Under the pieces are notes generated by a model. It worked only from the letters and a program-made list of their open reading frames with translations. It had not been told where the DNA came from and searched no databases. From Cellulomonas sp. Y8 (GTDB lineage Bacteria > Actinomycetota > Actinomycetes > Actinomycetales > Cellulomonadaceae), in contig NZ_CP041203.1 in NCBI RefSeq assembly GCF_008033115.1, forward strand, positions 4,340,001-4,404,000: 64,000 nucleotides of DNA, given 5' to 3'. Positions 23,563 to 31,899 of the stretch are shown here, piece after piece. Both the position numbers and the translations under genes were made by a program. Each line of letters begins with the position of its first letter. Position 1 is the stretch's first letter.

Positions 23563-24585
23563 TCAGTGATCGAGGACGACGACGTGCTTCCCCGTGGTCC
23601 TCCCCGACTCGAGTGCGGCGTGCGCGTCGGGGACCTGCTCGAGCCCGCGGTAGGTGCGCGCAACGGGCACGGTGAGGCGGCCTGCGCCGATCGCCTCGAG
23701 CTGGCGCTGGAGCACCTCGGGCGGAAGGTCGCCGGCGTCGCCGGCGTAGCTGGTGAGGCGGACGCCCTTGGGGATGGCGAACGGGTTGAAGTCGGTGATC
23801 GTCCACGCTCCCCCGAGTGCGCCGGTGAAGCACGTGGTCCCGTGGATCCGGACGCAGGCCAGTGTGTCGGGAAGGGCGGTGCAGCCGACCAGTTCGAGCG
23901 CAGCGTCCACGCCGGACGGGGCGAGGTCCCGCACCGTGGCGGCGATGTTCCCGTCGTCGGTGATCGGGTGGTCCACGCCGACGGCGCGGAGGGAGTCGAG
24001 CCGGTCGGCGTGCCTTGTGGTGGCGATGACCGTGGCGCCGAGTTCCTTGGCGAGGGTCGCGGCCGCCAGCCCGACCGTGGACGTCCCGCCGCGGATGAGC
24101 AGCGTCTGCCCGGCCTGGAGGTCCAGGCCCGTGCTGAGCGACCCGTACGCGGTCTGGAGCGTCTCGGGCAGCGCCCCGAGCGTCTCCCAGGGCAGCGTGC
24201 TCTCGAACGGGATGACCTGGTTCGCGGGGACGGTGACGCACTCGGCGTAGGACCCGTCGAAGGAGCGGCCCATGCCGCCCATCAGGGTCGCCACCTGCTG
24301 GCCGGGGCGCAGGTCGCTGTCCGGGTCGGCATTGACGACCACCCCGACGCCCTCGATCCCGGGGATGCGGGGGTAGGTGACGTCGGCGTCGGACTCCCCC
24401 TTGCGTGTGGTGACCTCGGACTCGTTGACCCCGAACGCCCGCACGGCGATCAGCACCCAGCCCGGCTCGCGCGCGGGGGTGGGCACGTCGCGGACCTCCA
24501 ACGCCGCCAGGTCCCCGGGTCGGGTGACGACGACCGCGCGCATGGTCGGCGGTGCGGCGCGGTGGGTCGTGATCGTGTCGCTCAT
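23563..24585 (-). CDS. zinc-type alcohol dehydrogenase/quinone oxidoreductase-like protein
   Basis: This 340-residue MDR-superfamily protein has VLIAVRAFGVNESEVTTRKG, IPGIEGVGVV, the Rossmann GGTSTVGLAAATLAKELGAT, and a C-terminus ending TGKHVVVLDH. The structural zinc cysteines are absent, as in quinone oxidoreductases (QOR), so NADPH-dependent reduction of quinones or enones is more likely than alcohol oxidation. GAGGGGACCGACAG precedes the ATG. It starts 28 bases after the TetR stop on the same strand, which suggests an operon with that regulator. Confidence 0.9.
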   Translation of the reverse strand: MSDTITTHRAAPPTMRAVVVTRPGDLAALEVRDVPTPAREPGWVLIAVRAFGVNESEVTTRKGESDADVTYPRIPGIEGVGVVVNADPDSDLRPGQQVATLMGGMGRSFDGSYAECVTVPANQVIPFESTLPWETLGALPETLQTAYGSLSTGLDLQAGQTLLIRGGTSTVGLAAATLAKELGATVIATTRHADRLDSLRAVGVDHPITDDGNIAATVRDLAPSGVDAALELVGCTALPDTLACVRIHGTTCFTGALGGAWTITDFNPFAIPKGVRLTSYAGDAGDLPPEVLQRQLEAIGAGRLTVPVARTYRGLEQVPDAHAALESGRTTGKHVVVLDH

Positions 24586-24613
24586 CTGTCGGTCCCCTCG
24601 GTGTGGTGTTCGC

Positions 24614-25207
24614 TCAGGCGCGTGACGTCGCGCCGTCGGGTTCGGTCCCGGTGTCGTCGGCGAGGTCGGTGACCAGCGCTCGGAAGGCGCGCCGGACCAT
24701 CGCCTCGTCCAGAGGCGTGTCGTGGAACGAGCGGTAGGTCCACCAGCCCCAGATGAGTGCGTCGACCGCGCGCGCCGCGGAGTCCGAGAAGTGTCGGCGC
24801 AGCACCTGCAGCGAGTCCTCCTGGAAGGTGCGGACGAGCTCGGCCACCCGTTGACTGCGCGCGGCGTACTGGTACATCTCCGTGTACAGGCGGATGTCGT
24901 GCCGGCTCGGGCTGGTCGCGCCGCCGGTGGCCGCCACCAGCGCCTCGACCGCCTCGAGCTCGTCCCGCGCGTCGCGCAGCGGGCCGGCGTACCGCGGCTC
25001 CAAGCCTTCCCCCAGGGTCTCGAAGGCGCTGACGATCAGCGTCTCCAGGTCCGCGAAGTAGTAGGTCATCGAGCCCAGCGGGACGTCGGCGCGCGCCGCG
25101 ACCCGACGGTAGGACGTCGCGTGCACGCCCTCGTCGCCGATCACGGCGAGCGTGGCCCGCAGGATGCGGTCGCGTCGTTGCGGGTCGTTCGGCCTGCCCT
25201 TGCGCAC
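24614..25207 (-). CDS. TetR-family repressor
   Basis: This 197-residue TetR regulator has the N-terminal HTH YRRVAARADVPLGSMTYYFA, followed by DLETLIVSAFETLGEGL, and an effector domain with YTEMYQYAARSQRVAELVRT. The GTG at 25207 is preceded by AGGAG at 8 bases. It is divergent from the MmcQ-MmcQ-rarA-esterase operon and faces a 24-bp perfect palindrome, its likely operator. It is followed on its own strand by the quinone-oxidoreductase gene. Confidence 0.92.
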   Translation of the reverse strand: MRKGRPNDPQRRDRILRATLAVIGDEGVHATSYRRVAARADVPLGSMTYYFADLETLIVSAFETLGEGLEPRYAGPLRDARDELEAVEALVAATGGATSPSRHDIRLYTEMYQYAARSQRVAELVRTFQEDSLQVLRRHFSDSAARAVDALIWGWWTYRSFHDTPLDEAMVRRAFRALVTDLADDTGTEPDGATSRA

Positions 25208-25225
25208 CGGGTCTCCTGTCAGTCG

Positions 25226-25249
25226 AAGTACGTACCATGGTACGTACTT
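25226..25249. promoter_or_regulatory. 24-bp perfect palindrome, probable TetR operator
   Basis: AAGTACGTACCA (25226-25237) is followed directly by its exact reverse complement TGGTACGTACTT (25238-25249). It lies between tetR (start 25207) and the first mmcQ gene (start 25279). Position and symmetry fit a TetR site controlling both directions. Confidence 0.8.
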
Positions 25250-25278
25250 GCGTGAAGGAGTCGAGCGAGGGAGGCCCC

Positions 25279-25665
25279 ATGCAGGACCAGACGGTGCAGG
25301 AGCGGGCCCGGGCACGAGCCGAGGAGCTGCCCGGGAGCGACCTGGAGCATCCCTTCGGGCCGGAGTGGGACGTGTTCAAGGTCCGGGGGAAGGTGTTCAT
25401 GTTGATGACCGAGGCGACCGGCGAGCCGATCGTGATCCTGAAGTCCGAGCCGCACGACGCCGCGGCGTTGCGCAGCGAGCACGCGGACATCACGCCGGGG
25501 TACCACATGAACAAGCAGCACTGGATCACGCTGCACCCGGGCGGCTCCCTGGAACCCTCCCTGGTCGAGGACCTGGTGACGGAGTCCTACCTGCTGGTCG
25601 TGGAGAACTTGCCGCGGGAGAAGCGGCCGGTCGACCCGGCCCTGTTCGGCCGGAGGGAGTCATGA
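25279..25665 (+). CDS. MmcQ/YjbR-family protein, first of a tandem pair
   Basis: This 128-residue protein has the MmcQ/YjbR pattern. LEHPFGPEWDVFKVRGKVFM is followed by IVILKSEPHDAAALRSEHAD, then GYHMNKQHWITLHPGG. These small proteins have a CyaY-like fold and are often called DNA-binding, but their role is uncertain. GAGGGAGG precedes the ATG. Its stop overlaps the next gene by 4 bases (ATGA). It is the first gene of a TetR-facing operon. Confidence 0.88.
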   Translation: MQDQTVQERARARAEELPGSDLEHPFGPEWDVFKVRGKVFMLMTEATGEPIVILKSEPHDAAALRSEHADITPGYHMNKQHWITLHPGGSLEPSLVEDLVTESYLLVVENLPREKRPVDPALFGRRES

Positions 25666-26021
25666 GCCTGTCCGGCGCCCGGCTTCAGCAGGTCGCCCGC
25701 GGCGCCGCCGAGGTTCTGGACGACGTCAGCAACGGCCGGCCGTTCACCCCGCACCTGGACGTGTGGAAGGTCGGCGACAAGGTCTTCCTGATCGTGACGG
25801 ACGACGACACCGACGCGCAGGTCATCACGGTCAAGGTCGACCCGCACCACGGTGACGCTCTGCGGCGCGACCACGACTCGATCACCCGCGGGCGCTACCT
25901 GGACAAGGAGCACTGGATCTCGGTCGGCGCGGGCCCGGGTGTCACGCGCCGGCTGGTCGAGGAGCTCGTGCAGGGGTCCTACGACCTCGTCGCCGACCGG
26001 GCCGGGAAGACGTCCCCGTGA
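25662..26021 (+). CDS. MmcQ/YjbR-family protein, second of a tandem pair
   Basis: This 119-residue paralogue of the preceding gene has FTPHLDVWKVGDKVFLIVTD, VITVKVDPHHGDALRRDHDS and YLDKEHWISVGAG. It lacks the FGPEW segment of the first copy, which has FTPHL instead. The two may form a heteromer or reflect a duplication. It overlaps the previous gene as ATGA, and its own stop overlaps the rarA GTG as GTGA, so translation is coupled. Confidence 0.88.
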   Translation: MSLSGARLQQVARGAAEVLDDVSNGRPFTPHLDVWKVGDKVFLIVTDDDTDAQVITVKVDPHHGDALRRDHDSITRGRYLDKEHWISVGAGPGVTRRLVEELVQGSYDLVADRAGKTSP

Positions 26022-27368
26022 CGCAGGACCCGCCGTCGTTGTTCGAGGTGGACGATGCCTCGCGCCCGCTTGCGGAGCGACTACGCCCCCGGGCCCTCAC
26101 GGACGTCGTGGGCCAGGAGCACCCTGCTCGCCGACGACGCCCCGATCGGGCGGATGCTCGCCGCGCACCGGCTGGCCTCGATGGTGCTGTGGGGACCGCC
26201 CGGCTGCGGCAAGACGACGATCGCACGGCTGCTGGCCGAACGGGCCGACCTGGTGTTCGAGCCGCTGTCCGCGACGTTCTCCGGGGTCGCGGACCTGCGC
26301 AAGGTGTTCCAGGCCGCGCAGCGGCGGCGCGAGGTCGGGCAGGGCACGCTGCTGTTCGTCGACGAGATCCACCGGTTCAACCGCGCCCAGCAGGACTCGT
26401 TCCTCCCCTACGTGGAGGACGGGACGATCGTGCTGGTCGGGGCGACGACCGAGAACCCCAGCTTCGAGCTGAACGCCGCGCTGCTGTCCCGCTGCCAGGT
26501 CCTGGTGCTCAGGCGGCTGGACGACGACGCGCTGACGACGCTGATCGCCCGCGCCGAGGACCTGCTGGGCGCCCCCCTCCCCCTCGACGACGACGCCTGC
26601 CAGGCGCTGACCGCGATGGCGGACGGTGACGGGCGGTACCTGCTCAACATGATCGAGCAGGTGCAGTCGCTGCCCGGGCCGGTCGACGCCACGGAACTGG
26701 CCCGGGCGGTGCAGAAGCGGGCGCCGCTGTACGACAAGTCCCAGGAGGGGCACTTCAACCTGATCTCCGCCCTGCACAAGTCCATGCGCGGGTCCGACCC
26801 GGACGCGGCGCTGTACTGGCTGGCGCGGATGCTCGACGGCGGGGAGGACCCGCTGTACATCGCGCGCCGGCTCGTGCGGTTCGCGAACGAGGACGTCGGC
26901 ATGGCCGACCCAGCCGCGGTCCAGCAGACCCTCGCCGCCTGGGACGCCTACGAACGGCTCGGCTCCCCCGAGGGCGACCTCGCGATCGCCCAGGCGGCGG
27001 TCTACCTCGCCACGGCTCCCAAGTCGATCGCCGTGTACCGCGGCGCGAGCCGGGCGCGGGCCGCGGCCCGGCGCACCGGCTCGCTCATGCCGCCGGCGCA
27101 CATCCTCAACGCCCCGACCCGGCTGATGAAGGACCTCGGCTACGGCGACGGCTACCAGTACGACCCCGACACCCCCGACGGGTTCTCCGGCGCCGACTAC
27201 CTCCCCGCCGGCATGAGCCGAGAGACCTACTACGAGCCCACCACCCACGGCTACGAACGCGCCATCACCGAACGCCTGCGCCACTGGGCGCAGCTGCGCG
27301 CCGCGACCGGTGACACACCAGACCAGGCGCGCGACGAGCCACCCACCACCGAAAGGACCTCCTCATGA
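26018..27368 (+). pseudogene. rarA: replication-associated recombination protein A, one-base frameshift
   Basis: This AAA+ ATPase of the RarA/WRNIP1 family acts at stalled replication forks. The first 35 codons (SLFEVDDASRPLAERLRPRA to TDVVGQEH) read from GTG 26018. The rest reads in another frame, with Walker A LWGPPGCGKTTIARLL, Walker B LLFVDEIHRFNRAQQ, sensor VGATTENPSFELN and a normal C-terminal half. One extra C in the CCC run at 26122-26124 explains the shift: GAGCACCTG is expected where GAGCACCCTG is seen. It is either a true mutation or a sequencing error. Its stop overlaps the esterase ATG. Confidence 0.85.
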
Positions 27369-28789
27369 CCGGCACCACGAACCACCCCGTCCGCTCCTGG
27401 ATGGGCATCCCCTACGCCGCAGCCGAGCGCTTCCGCCGCCCTGTCCTGCTGCCCTTCGACCCGGACCGGCCCTACGACCAGAAGGGCCCGGCCCCCCTGC
27501 AGGCCGGCGACACGAGCTGGCTCGAGGCCGACAACGGCTTCAGCGAGGACTGCCTGAACCTCAACGTCTGGGCCCCCGAGGACACCGGCGACAAGCCGCT
27601 GCCCGTCGTCGTCTACGTCTTCGGCGGCGGCTGGATGCTCGGCGCGAACACCCAGACCACCTCGAACGCATCCGGACTCGCCGCGACCGGACGGGCCATC
27701 GGGGTCTCGCTGAACTACCGACTCGGCCCCTTCGGGTGCTTGTCCCTGTCCCAGTACGGCGGCGCGCTCGCCGAGGCCACCAACCTCGGCCTGCACGACA
27801 TCATCGCTGCGCTGCGCTGGGTGCGGGAGAACATCGCCCGGTTCGGCGGCGACCCCGACAACGTCACCGTCACCGGCCACAGCGCGGGCGCCTTCAGCGC
27901 CCTGAGTCTGCTCGCCGCACCGTCCGCCGACGGTCTGTACCACCGGCTCGCCGCGTTCTCCGGCATGCCGTCCCGCCAGGTGCCGGCGTGGGGAGCGGAG
28001 GAGCGTGCCCTCGCGGTCCTCACCGCCCTGGGTATCCAGGACGATCCCGAGAAGCTGCTGGACGTCGACGCGTACGTGCTCGCCGCGACGATGGCCGCCA
28101 CGCAGTCGTCGGACCCGGGCGCCGCGCACGGGGTCGACAACGACGTCATCGCCATCGTCGACGACCGCGACCAGCCGAACGGCGTCCTCGTCGACCATCC
28201 CATGCGCGTCCTGGAGTCCGGCCGGCACCGCGACGTCGAGATCCTCTTCAGCAGCACCACCCACGAGACCGACTGGTGGGTCCTGCACCGGACCGAGGAC
28301 TTCGACCCCGGCAGCATCGACGGCCTGGTCGAGGAGTTCGCCCACCGCAACCGCATCCCCCGCAGCCGCGCCCGCACGATCATCGCCGCCTACGACGTCG
28401 ACGGACGCACCCCGGTCCAGGTCCGCGGTGCGCTGCTCACCGACTTCTCCTTCACCCTCCCGCAGGCCCGCGGAGCGCTCGCGCACGCAGCCGCCGGAGG
28501 CACCGCGCACCTGCTCTGCGTCGGCCCCGTCGAGGGAGCGCACGCCGTCCACGGCACCGAGATGTACGGCATCGTCGGCCAGACGCGACCAGGTGCCTCC
28601 GATGAGCAGATCGCCCGCGACACGCTCGTGCGCGACGCACTGCTGGCCCTGGCGTCCGGCGACCAGAGCGGGCTCTGGGACGCGGTCACCGACATCCCCC
28701 TGACCCAGGGTGTCGGCAACCCGCCGTACGACCCGACCACCCACGCGCGCGACGTGCTGCAGACCTTCGACGGCATCGCCCGGCCCTGA
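27365..28789 (+). CDS. type B carboxylesterase
   Basis: This 474-residue esterase has the family motifs EDCLNLNVWAPED, the oxyanion motif VYVFGGGWMLGAN and the nucleophile Ser in VTVTGHSAGAFSALSL. A probable acid is in FSSTTHETDWWV and the His in VEGAHAVHGTE. It has no signal peptide, so it should act in the cytoplasm. It is the last gene of the MmcQ-MmcQ-rarA-esterase operon, with ATGA overlap, and is probably under TetR control. The C-terminal part is shorter than in secreted relatives. Confidence 0.92.
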   Translation: MTGTTNHPVRSWMGIPYAAAERFRRPVLLPFDPDRPYDQKGPAPLQAGDTSWLEADNGFSEDCLNLNVWAPEDTGDKPLPVVVYVFGGGWMLGANTQTTSNASGLAATGRAIGVSLNYRLGPFGCLSLSQYGGALAEATNLGLHDIIAALRWVRENIARFGGDPDNVTVTGHSAGAFSALSLLAAPSADGLYHRLAAFSGMPSRQVPAWGAEERALAVLTALGIQDDPEKLLDVDAYVLAATMAATQSSDPGAAHGVDNDVIAIVDDRDQPNGVLVDHPMRVLESGRHRDVEILFSSTTHETDWWVLHRTEDFDPGSIDGLVEEFAHRNRIPRSRARTIIAAYDVDGRTPVQVRGALLTDFSFTLPQARGALAHAAAGGTAHLLCVGPVEGAHAVHGTEMYGIVGQTRPGASDEQIARDTLVRDALLALASGDQSGLWDAVTDIPLTQGVGNPPYDPTTHARDVLQTFDGIARP

Positions 28790-29018
28790 ACAGCTCGCCC
28801 TGGTGCGCCTCGGCGACCTCGGCGGATGCCCGCCACACCGGTCGTCGGGTGCTTCTTCGCGGCCCGGCAGTCGCCGCGGACGGCATGGAGTACGACCGAT
28901 CCTGATACGCAGAGGTGCCAGTAGGCCGTTTCATCTTGCGCTGACCTCCGGCTGCGTGCTGTTGCGATGTCCGACCTGGCCGCCAGCGTCCAGCATCGGC
29001 GGATCACGCTCGCCCGGG

Positions 29019-29291
29019 TCAGCGGTGCACGACGACGCGCACGCGCCACCCGATCGCCGCCGCGACAGCCGCCACCAGAAGCAGCGCGAGCCCGCGGACC
29101 AGCGCCTCGTGCGCGTGCGTGACCATCGCGTTGCCCCAGTCCACGTCGGACTGGGCGAACTGAGTGGCCACGTACCAGCGATTCCCCCACCGGAACCCGT
29201 CTGCGACGGCGAGCAGGAGGGCCAGCACGGCGACGACCTTCGCCGCTGCCCGTAGCCGAACCCGTGCCATCTGCCGCTGCGCCACCGACAC
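29019..29291 (-). CDS. 90-aa two-helix membrane protein
   Basis: From the GTG at 29291 the protein starts VSVAQRQMARVRLRAAAK. Helices lie at about residues 19-33 and 63-83, with a polar loop WGNRWYVATQFAQSDVDWGN between them. An upstream ATG at 29336 would add 15 Arg/His-rich residues, and an ATG inside (MARVRLR) is also possible. The function is unknown. It is divergent from the epimerase gene, with a 15-bp palindrome between. Confidence 0.6.
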   Translation of the reverse strand: MSVAQRQMARVRLRAAAKVVAVLALLLAVADGFRWGNRWYVATQFAQSDVDWGNAMVTHAHEALVRGLALLLVAAVAAAIGWRVRVVVHR

Positions 29292-29366
29292 CGTGCCCCC
29301 CGTCTTGTCGGGCCGGTGCCCGAACGCTCTCGGCACGCTAGCGGGCCAGCGCCGCCGACGTCCGGG

Positions 29367-29381
29367 GTTCGGTCACCGAAC
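29367..29381. promoter_or_regulatory. 15-bp palindrome in a divergent promoter region
   Basis: GTTCGGTCACCGAAC is a perfect inverted repeat with a one-base centre. It lies between a small membrane gene (minus) and an NAD-dependent epimerase gene (plus), where an operator would be expected. No regulator gene adjoins it, so its binding protein is unknown. Confidence 0.45.
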
Positions 29382-29483
29382 AGCTCGCACGGTCACGCTG
29401 TCGACCTGACCCACCCCTCCCCCGTGACTTAGCCTCACGAGAGCCGGCGGCGCCCCGTCGTCGCCACGAACACAGGAGCACCC

Positions 29484-30455
29484 ATGCGCGTCCTCGTCAT
29501 CGGTGGCAGCGGCCACATCGGGACGTACCTCGTCCCGCGTCTCGTCCGTGCCGGCCACGACGTCATCTCGATGAGCCGCGGCACGCGCGAGGCCTACGCG
29601 GTCGGCCCGGAGTGGCAGCAGGTGGCGCAGGTCGCCGTCGACCGGTCGCAGCAGGACGCCGAGGGCACGTTCGGCGCGACGGTGCTCGGGCTGGAACCGC
29701 AGGTGGTCATCGACCTCCTCGGCTTCACGCTGGAGAGCACCACCTCGCTCGTCGAGGCGATCCGCGGCCGCGTCGAGCACCTGGTGCACTGCGGATCGCT
29801 GTGGCGGTACGGCCCCAGCCTCAAGCTGCCGATCAGCGAGGGGCAGGGCACCCCGGCGATCGACGAGTACGGGACGCAGAAGGAGCTGATCGCCCGCTAC
29901 CTCGCGCGCGAGACCGCGGCAGGTGGGCTGGTGACGACCTCCGTGCACCCGGGGCACATCGTCGGCCCCGGGTGGCACCCCACCGGTGTCCTCGGCAACA
30001 ACGACCCCGCGACGTGGACCGCGCTCTCGGCGGGACGAACGCTGCGCGTCCCCGGGAGCGGCGCCGAGTCGATGCACCACGTGCACGCCGACGACGTCGC
30101 CCAGGTCTTCGAGCTGGCCGTCGCGCGTCGCGACCAGGCCGCGGGAGAGGACTTCCACGCCGTCGCACCCCATGCCCTCACCGTGCACGGCTACGCGACG
30201 ATCGCCGCTGGCTGGTTCGGCCGGACCGCCCGGCTCGAGCCGGTGACGTGGGACGAGTTCCGGACCCTCACCACCTCCGAGTTCGCGGAGAGCTCCTGGG
30301 GTCACCTGCAGCGCAACCACGTGCTGTCCATCGAGAAGTCGCGCGACCTGCTGGGGTACGCGCCGGCGTGGGAGCCCGAGGACGCGATCCTGCAGTCGGT
30401 GCGCTGGCTCGTCGAGCACGGGCAGCTGAGCGTCGAGAACCCGCTGACCGTCTAG
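29484..30455 (+). CDS. NAD-dependent epimerase/dehydratase-like protein
   Basis: This 323-residue extended-SDR-like protein has the NAD(P)-binding motif VLVIGGSGHIGTYLVPRLVR, VDRSQQD, VVIDLLGF and VHCGSLWRYG. The catalytic pair is replaced by IDEYGTQKELIARY (YxxxK present as YGTQK). A substrate-domain segment contains HHVHADDVAQVFELAVARR. CAGGAG precedes the ATG. It resembles sugar-epimerase or flavonoid-reductase-like members; the substrate is unknown. It converges on the FGE-like gene 11 bases later. Confidence 0.9.
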   Translation: MRVLVIGGSGHIGTYLVPRLVRAGHDVISMSRGTREAYAVGPEWQQVAQVAVDRSQQDAEGTFGATVLGLEPQVVIDLLGFTLESTTSLVEAIRGRVEHLVHCGSLWRYGPSLKLPISEGQGTPAIDEYGTQKELIARYLARETAAGGLVTTSVHPGHIVGPGWHPTGVLGNNDPATWTALSAGRTLRVPGSGAESMHHVHADDVAQVFELAVARRDQAAGEDFHAVAPHALTVHGYATIAAGWFGRTARLEPVTWDEFRTLTTSEFAESSWGHLQRNHVLSIEKSRDLLGYAPAWEPEDAILQSVRWLVEHGQLSVENPLTV

Positions 30456-30466
30456 TCGTCGTCGGG

Positions 30467-31231
30467 TCACAACCCGCGCAGCGGTGTCCAGCCGAGGGGA
30501 AGCGGACCACGGACGTCGGCGCGTCGGCGGTCCTCGTCGGCCGACCACCCCTGCACCGACCCGGAGCCGCGCGTCGGCACCGCGCCGCGTGCGACGCGGA
30601 ACCCGACGTCCTCGATCACGGCGTCGGGGGCGCTGCCGCGTCGCACCGAGGCACGGACGCTCCACGTCGCGTCCGCCCACCCTCCACCACGCAGCACGCG
30701 GTAGTCGCCGTACCGGGCGGTGTCGGCGAAGTCCCAGCACCACTCCCAGACGTTGCCGAGCATGTCGTGAAGGCCCCATGCGTTGGCAGCCTTGACACCC
30801 ACCGGCTGCGGGCCGTCCACGTCGTCCAGCGACGTCCAGGCCGTGGCCGCGAGCGGTCCGTAGGTAGCCTCCGTCGTGCCGGCCCGGCACGCGAACTCCC
30901 ACTCCGCCTCGGTCGGGAGCCGGTAACCCGCCGCGGTGACGTCCCACCGCACGAGCTGTCCGCCGAGCTCGTAGACCGGGGTCAGGCCGGCGCGGACGGA
31001 CGCCGCGTTGCACCACGCCACGGCATCGAGCCAGCGCACTCCGTGCACCGGGGCAGCGGGAGACCCGTCCGGGACCCCCGCCTCTCCGGTCACGGCGGCG
31101 TACTCGGCCGCCGTGACCGGTCGCGTGCCGATCTCGAAGCCGCAGAGCGAGACCTGGCGAGAGGTCCCGCGACGGGCATCGGACAGCTCGATGACGCCGC
31201 CGGGGACGTCGGTCGTCGGGGGTAGGGTCAC
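30467..31231 (-). CDS. formylglycine-generating-enzyme-like protein lacking catalytic Cys
   Basis: This 254-residue SUMF1/FGE-sulfatase fold protein has GGVIELSDARRG, RLPTEAEWEFACRAG, LHDMLGNVWEWCWD, RVLRGGGW and DVGFRVARG. In true formylglycine-generating enzymes the segment after RGGSW carries two copper-binding cysteines. Here ADATWSVRASVRRGS has none, so the classic reaction is unlikely. It is more probably another member of the fold (EgtB-like or a binding protein). A TAGCGT box 8 bases before the GTG suggests a leaderless transcript. Confidence 0.85.
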   Translation of the reverse strand: MTLPPTTDVPGGVIELSDARRGTSRQVSLCGFEIGTRPVTAAEYAAVTGEAGVPDGSPAAPVHGVRWLDAVAWCNAASVRAGLTPVYELGGQLVRWDVTAAGYRLPTEAEWEFACRAGTTEATYGPLAATAWTSLDDVDGPQPVGVKAANAWGLHDMLGNVWEWCWDFADTARYGDYRVLRGGGWADATWSVRASVRRGSAPDAVIEDVGFRVARGAVPTRGSGSVQGWSADEDRRRADVRGPLPLGWTPLRGL

Positions 31232-31242
31232 GCGACCCGACG

Positions 31243-31899
31243 CTAGTCGCCGGCTCGCTCGCCGGGCGGCGCAGGGCGCCCGAGAATCGCGGTCAGCTGC
31301 GCGAGATCGCGGAGCTCGAGGTCCGGGCGCGCCTCGTCGGTCGTCCGCTGCTGCAGCTGCGCCCACGGTCCGCGTCGCAGCCACGCCGTCCGCAGACCTG
31401 CGGCGGCTGCCGGGCGGACGTCGTTGTCCAGGCGGTCGCCGACGTAGAGGACGCGGTGAGCGTCGACCTGGGTCATTTCCACCACGCGTCGGAAGAACTC
31501 GGGCGACGGCTTCGCGACCCCCCACGTGGCGGAGGCGGCCACGAAATCGACGTCGACACCGGCCGCTCTGAGTGCGGCTTCCGCCCCTCGGGGCTGGTTC
31601 CCCGCCACCCCCACCACGAGACCCGCCGCGCGTGCCGAGCGGAGGCACTCGAGCGCGTCCGGATACAGGTCGCCCGGTTCGATCTCAGGTGCCGAGGCCG
31701 GCGGCGCCACCCCGAGCAGCGTCCACGCCTCGCGGTGGTCGCGTCCTCGGCTGATCACCGATCCGATCGCGGCCATGAGACTGAACGGGGTCACCCCTGC
31801 CGTCCGAGCCTGCTCGCCCCACGCCCTCGACTCGTCGACCAGGGTCTCCCCCACGTCGAAGACGACGGCACGCAGACCCCCCGGCGCCAGCGACGCCAT
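31243..31899 (-). CDS. HAD-superfamily hydrolase
   Basis: This 218-residue HAD phosphatase-like protein has the nucleophile Asp in AVVFDVGETLVDESRAWG. Motif II is VGVAGNQPRG, where an Asn-rich loop replaces the usual Thr/Ser. The Lys motif is GVAKPSPEFFRRVV, and the acidic motif is RVLYVGDRLDNDVRPAAA. The ATG at 31899 follows GGACGAG. The N-terminus overlaps the preceding regulator-acetyltransferase gene by 109 bp in a different frame, because that gene carries a frameshift. The substrate is unknown. Confidence 0.9.
   Translation of the reverse strand: MASLAPGGLRAVVFDVGETLVDESRAWGEQARTAGVTPFSLMAAIGSVISRGRDHREAWTLLGVAPPASAPEIEPGDLYPDALECLRSARAAGLVVGVAGNQPRGAEAALRAAGVDVDFVAASATWGVAKPSPEFFRRVVEMTQVDAHRVLYVGDRLDNDVRPAAAAGLRTAWLRRGPWAQLQQRTTDEARPDLELRDLAQLTAILGRPAPPGERAGD

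Noticed and set aside
25226..25249. 24-bp palindrome as a phage attachment site
   Set aside because: No integrase, tRNA or repeat copy is nearby, and its place before tetR fits an operator better.
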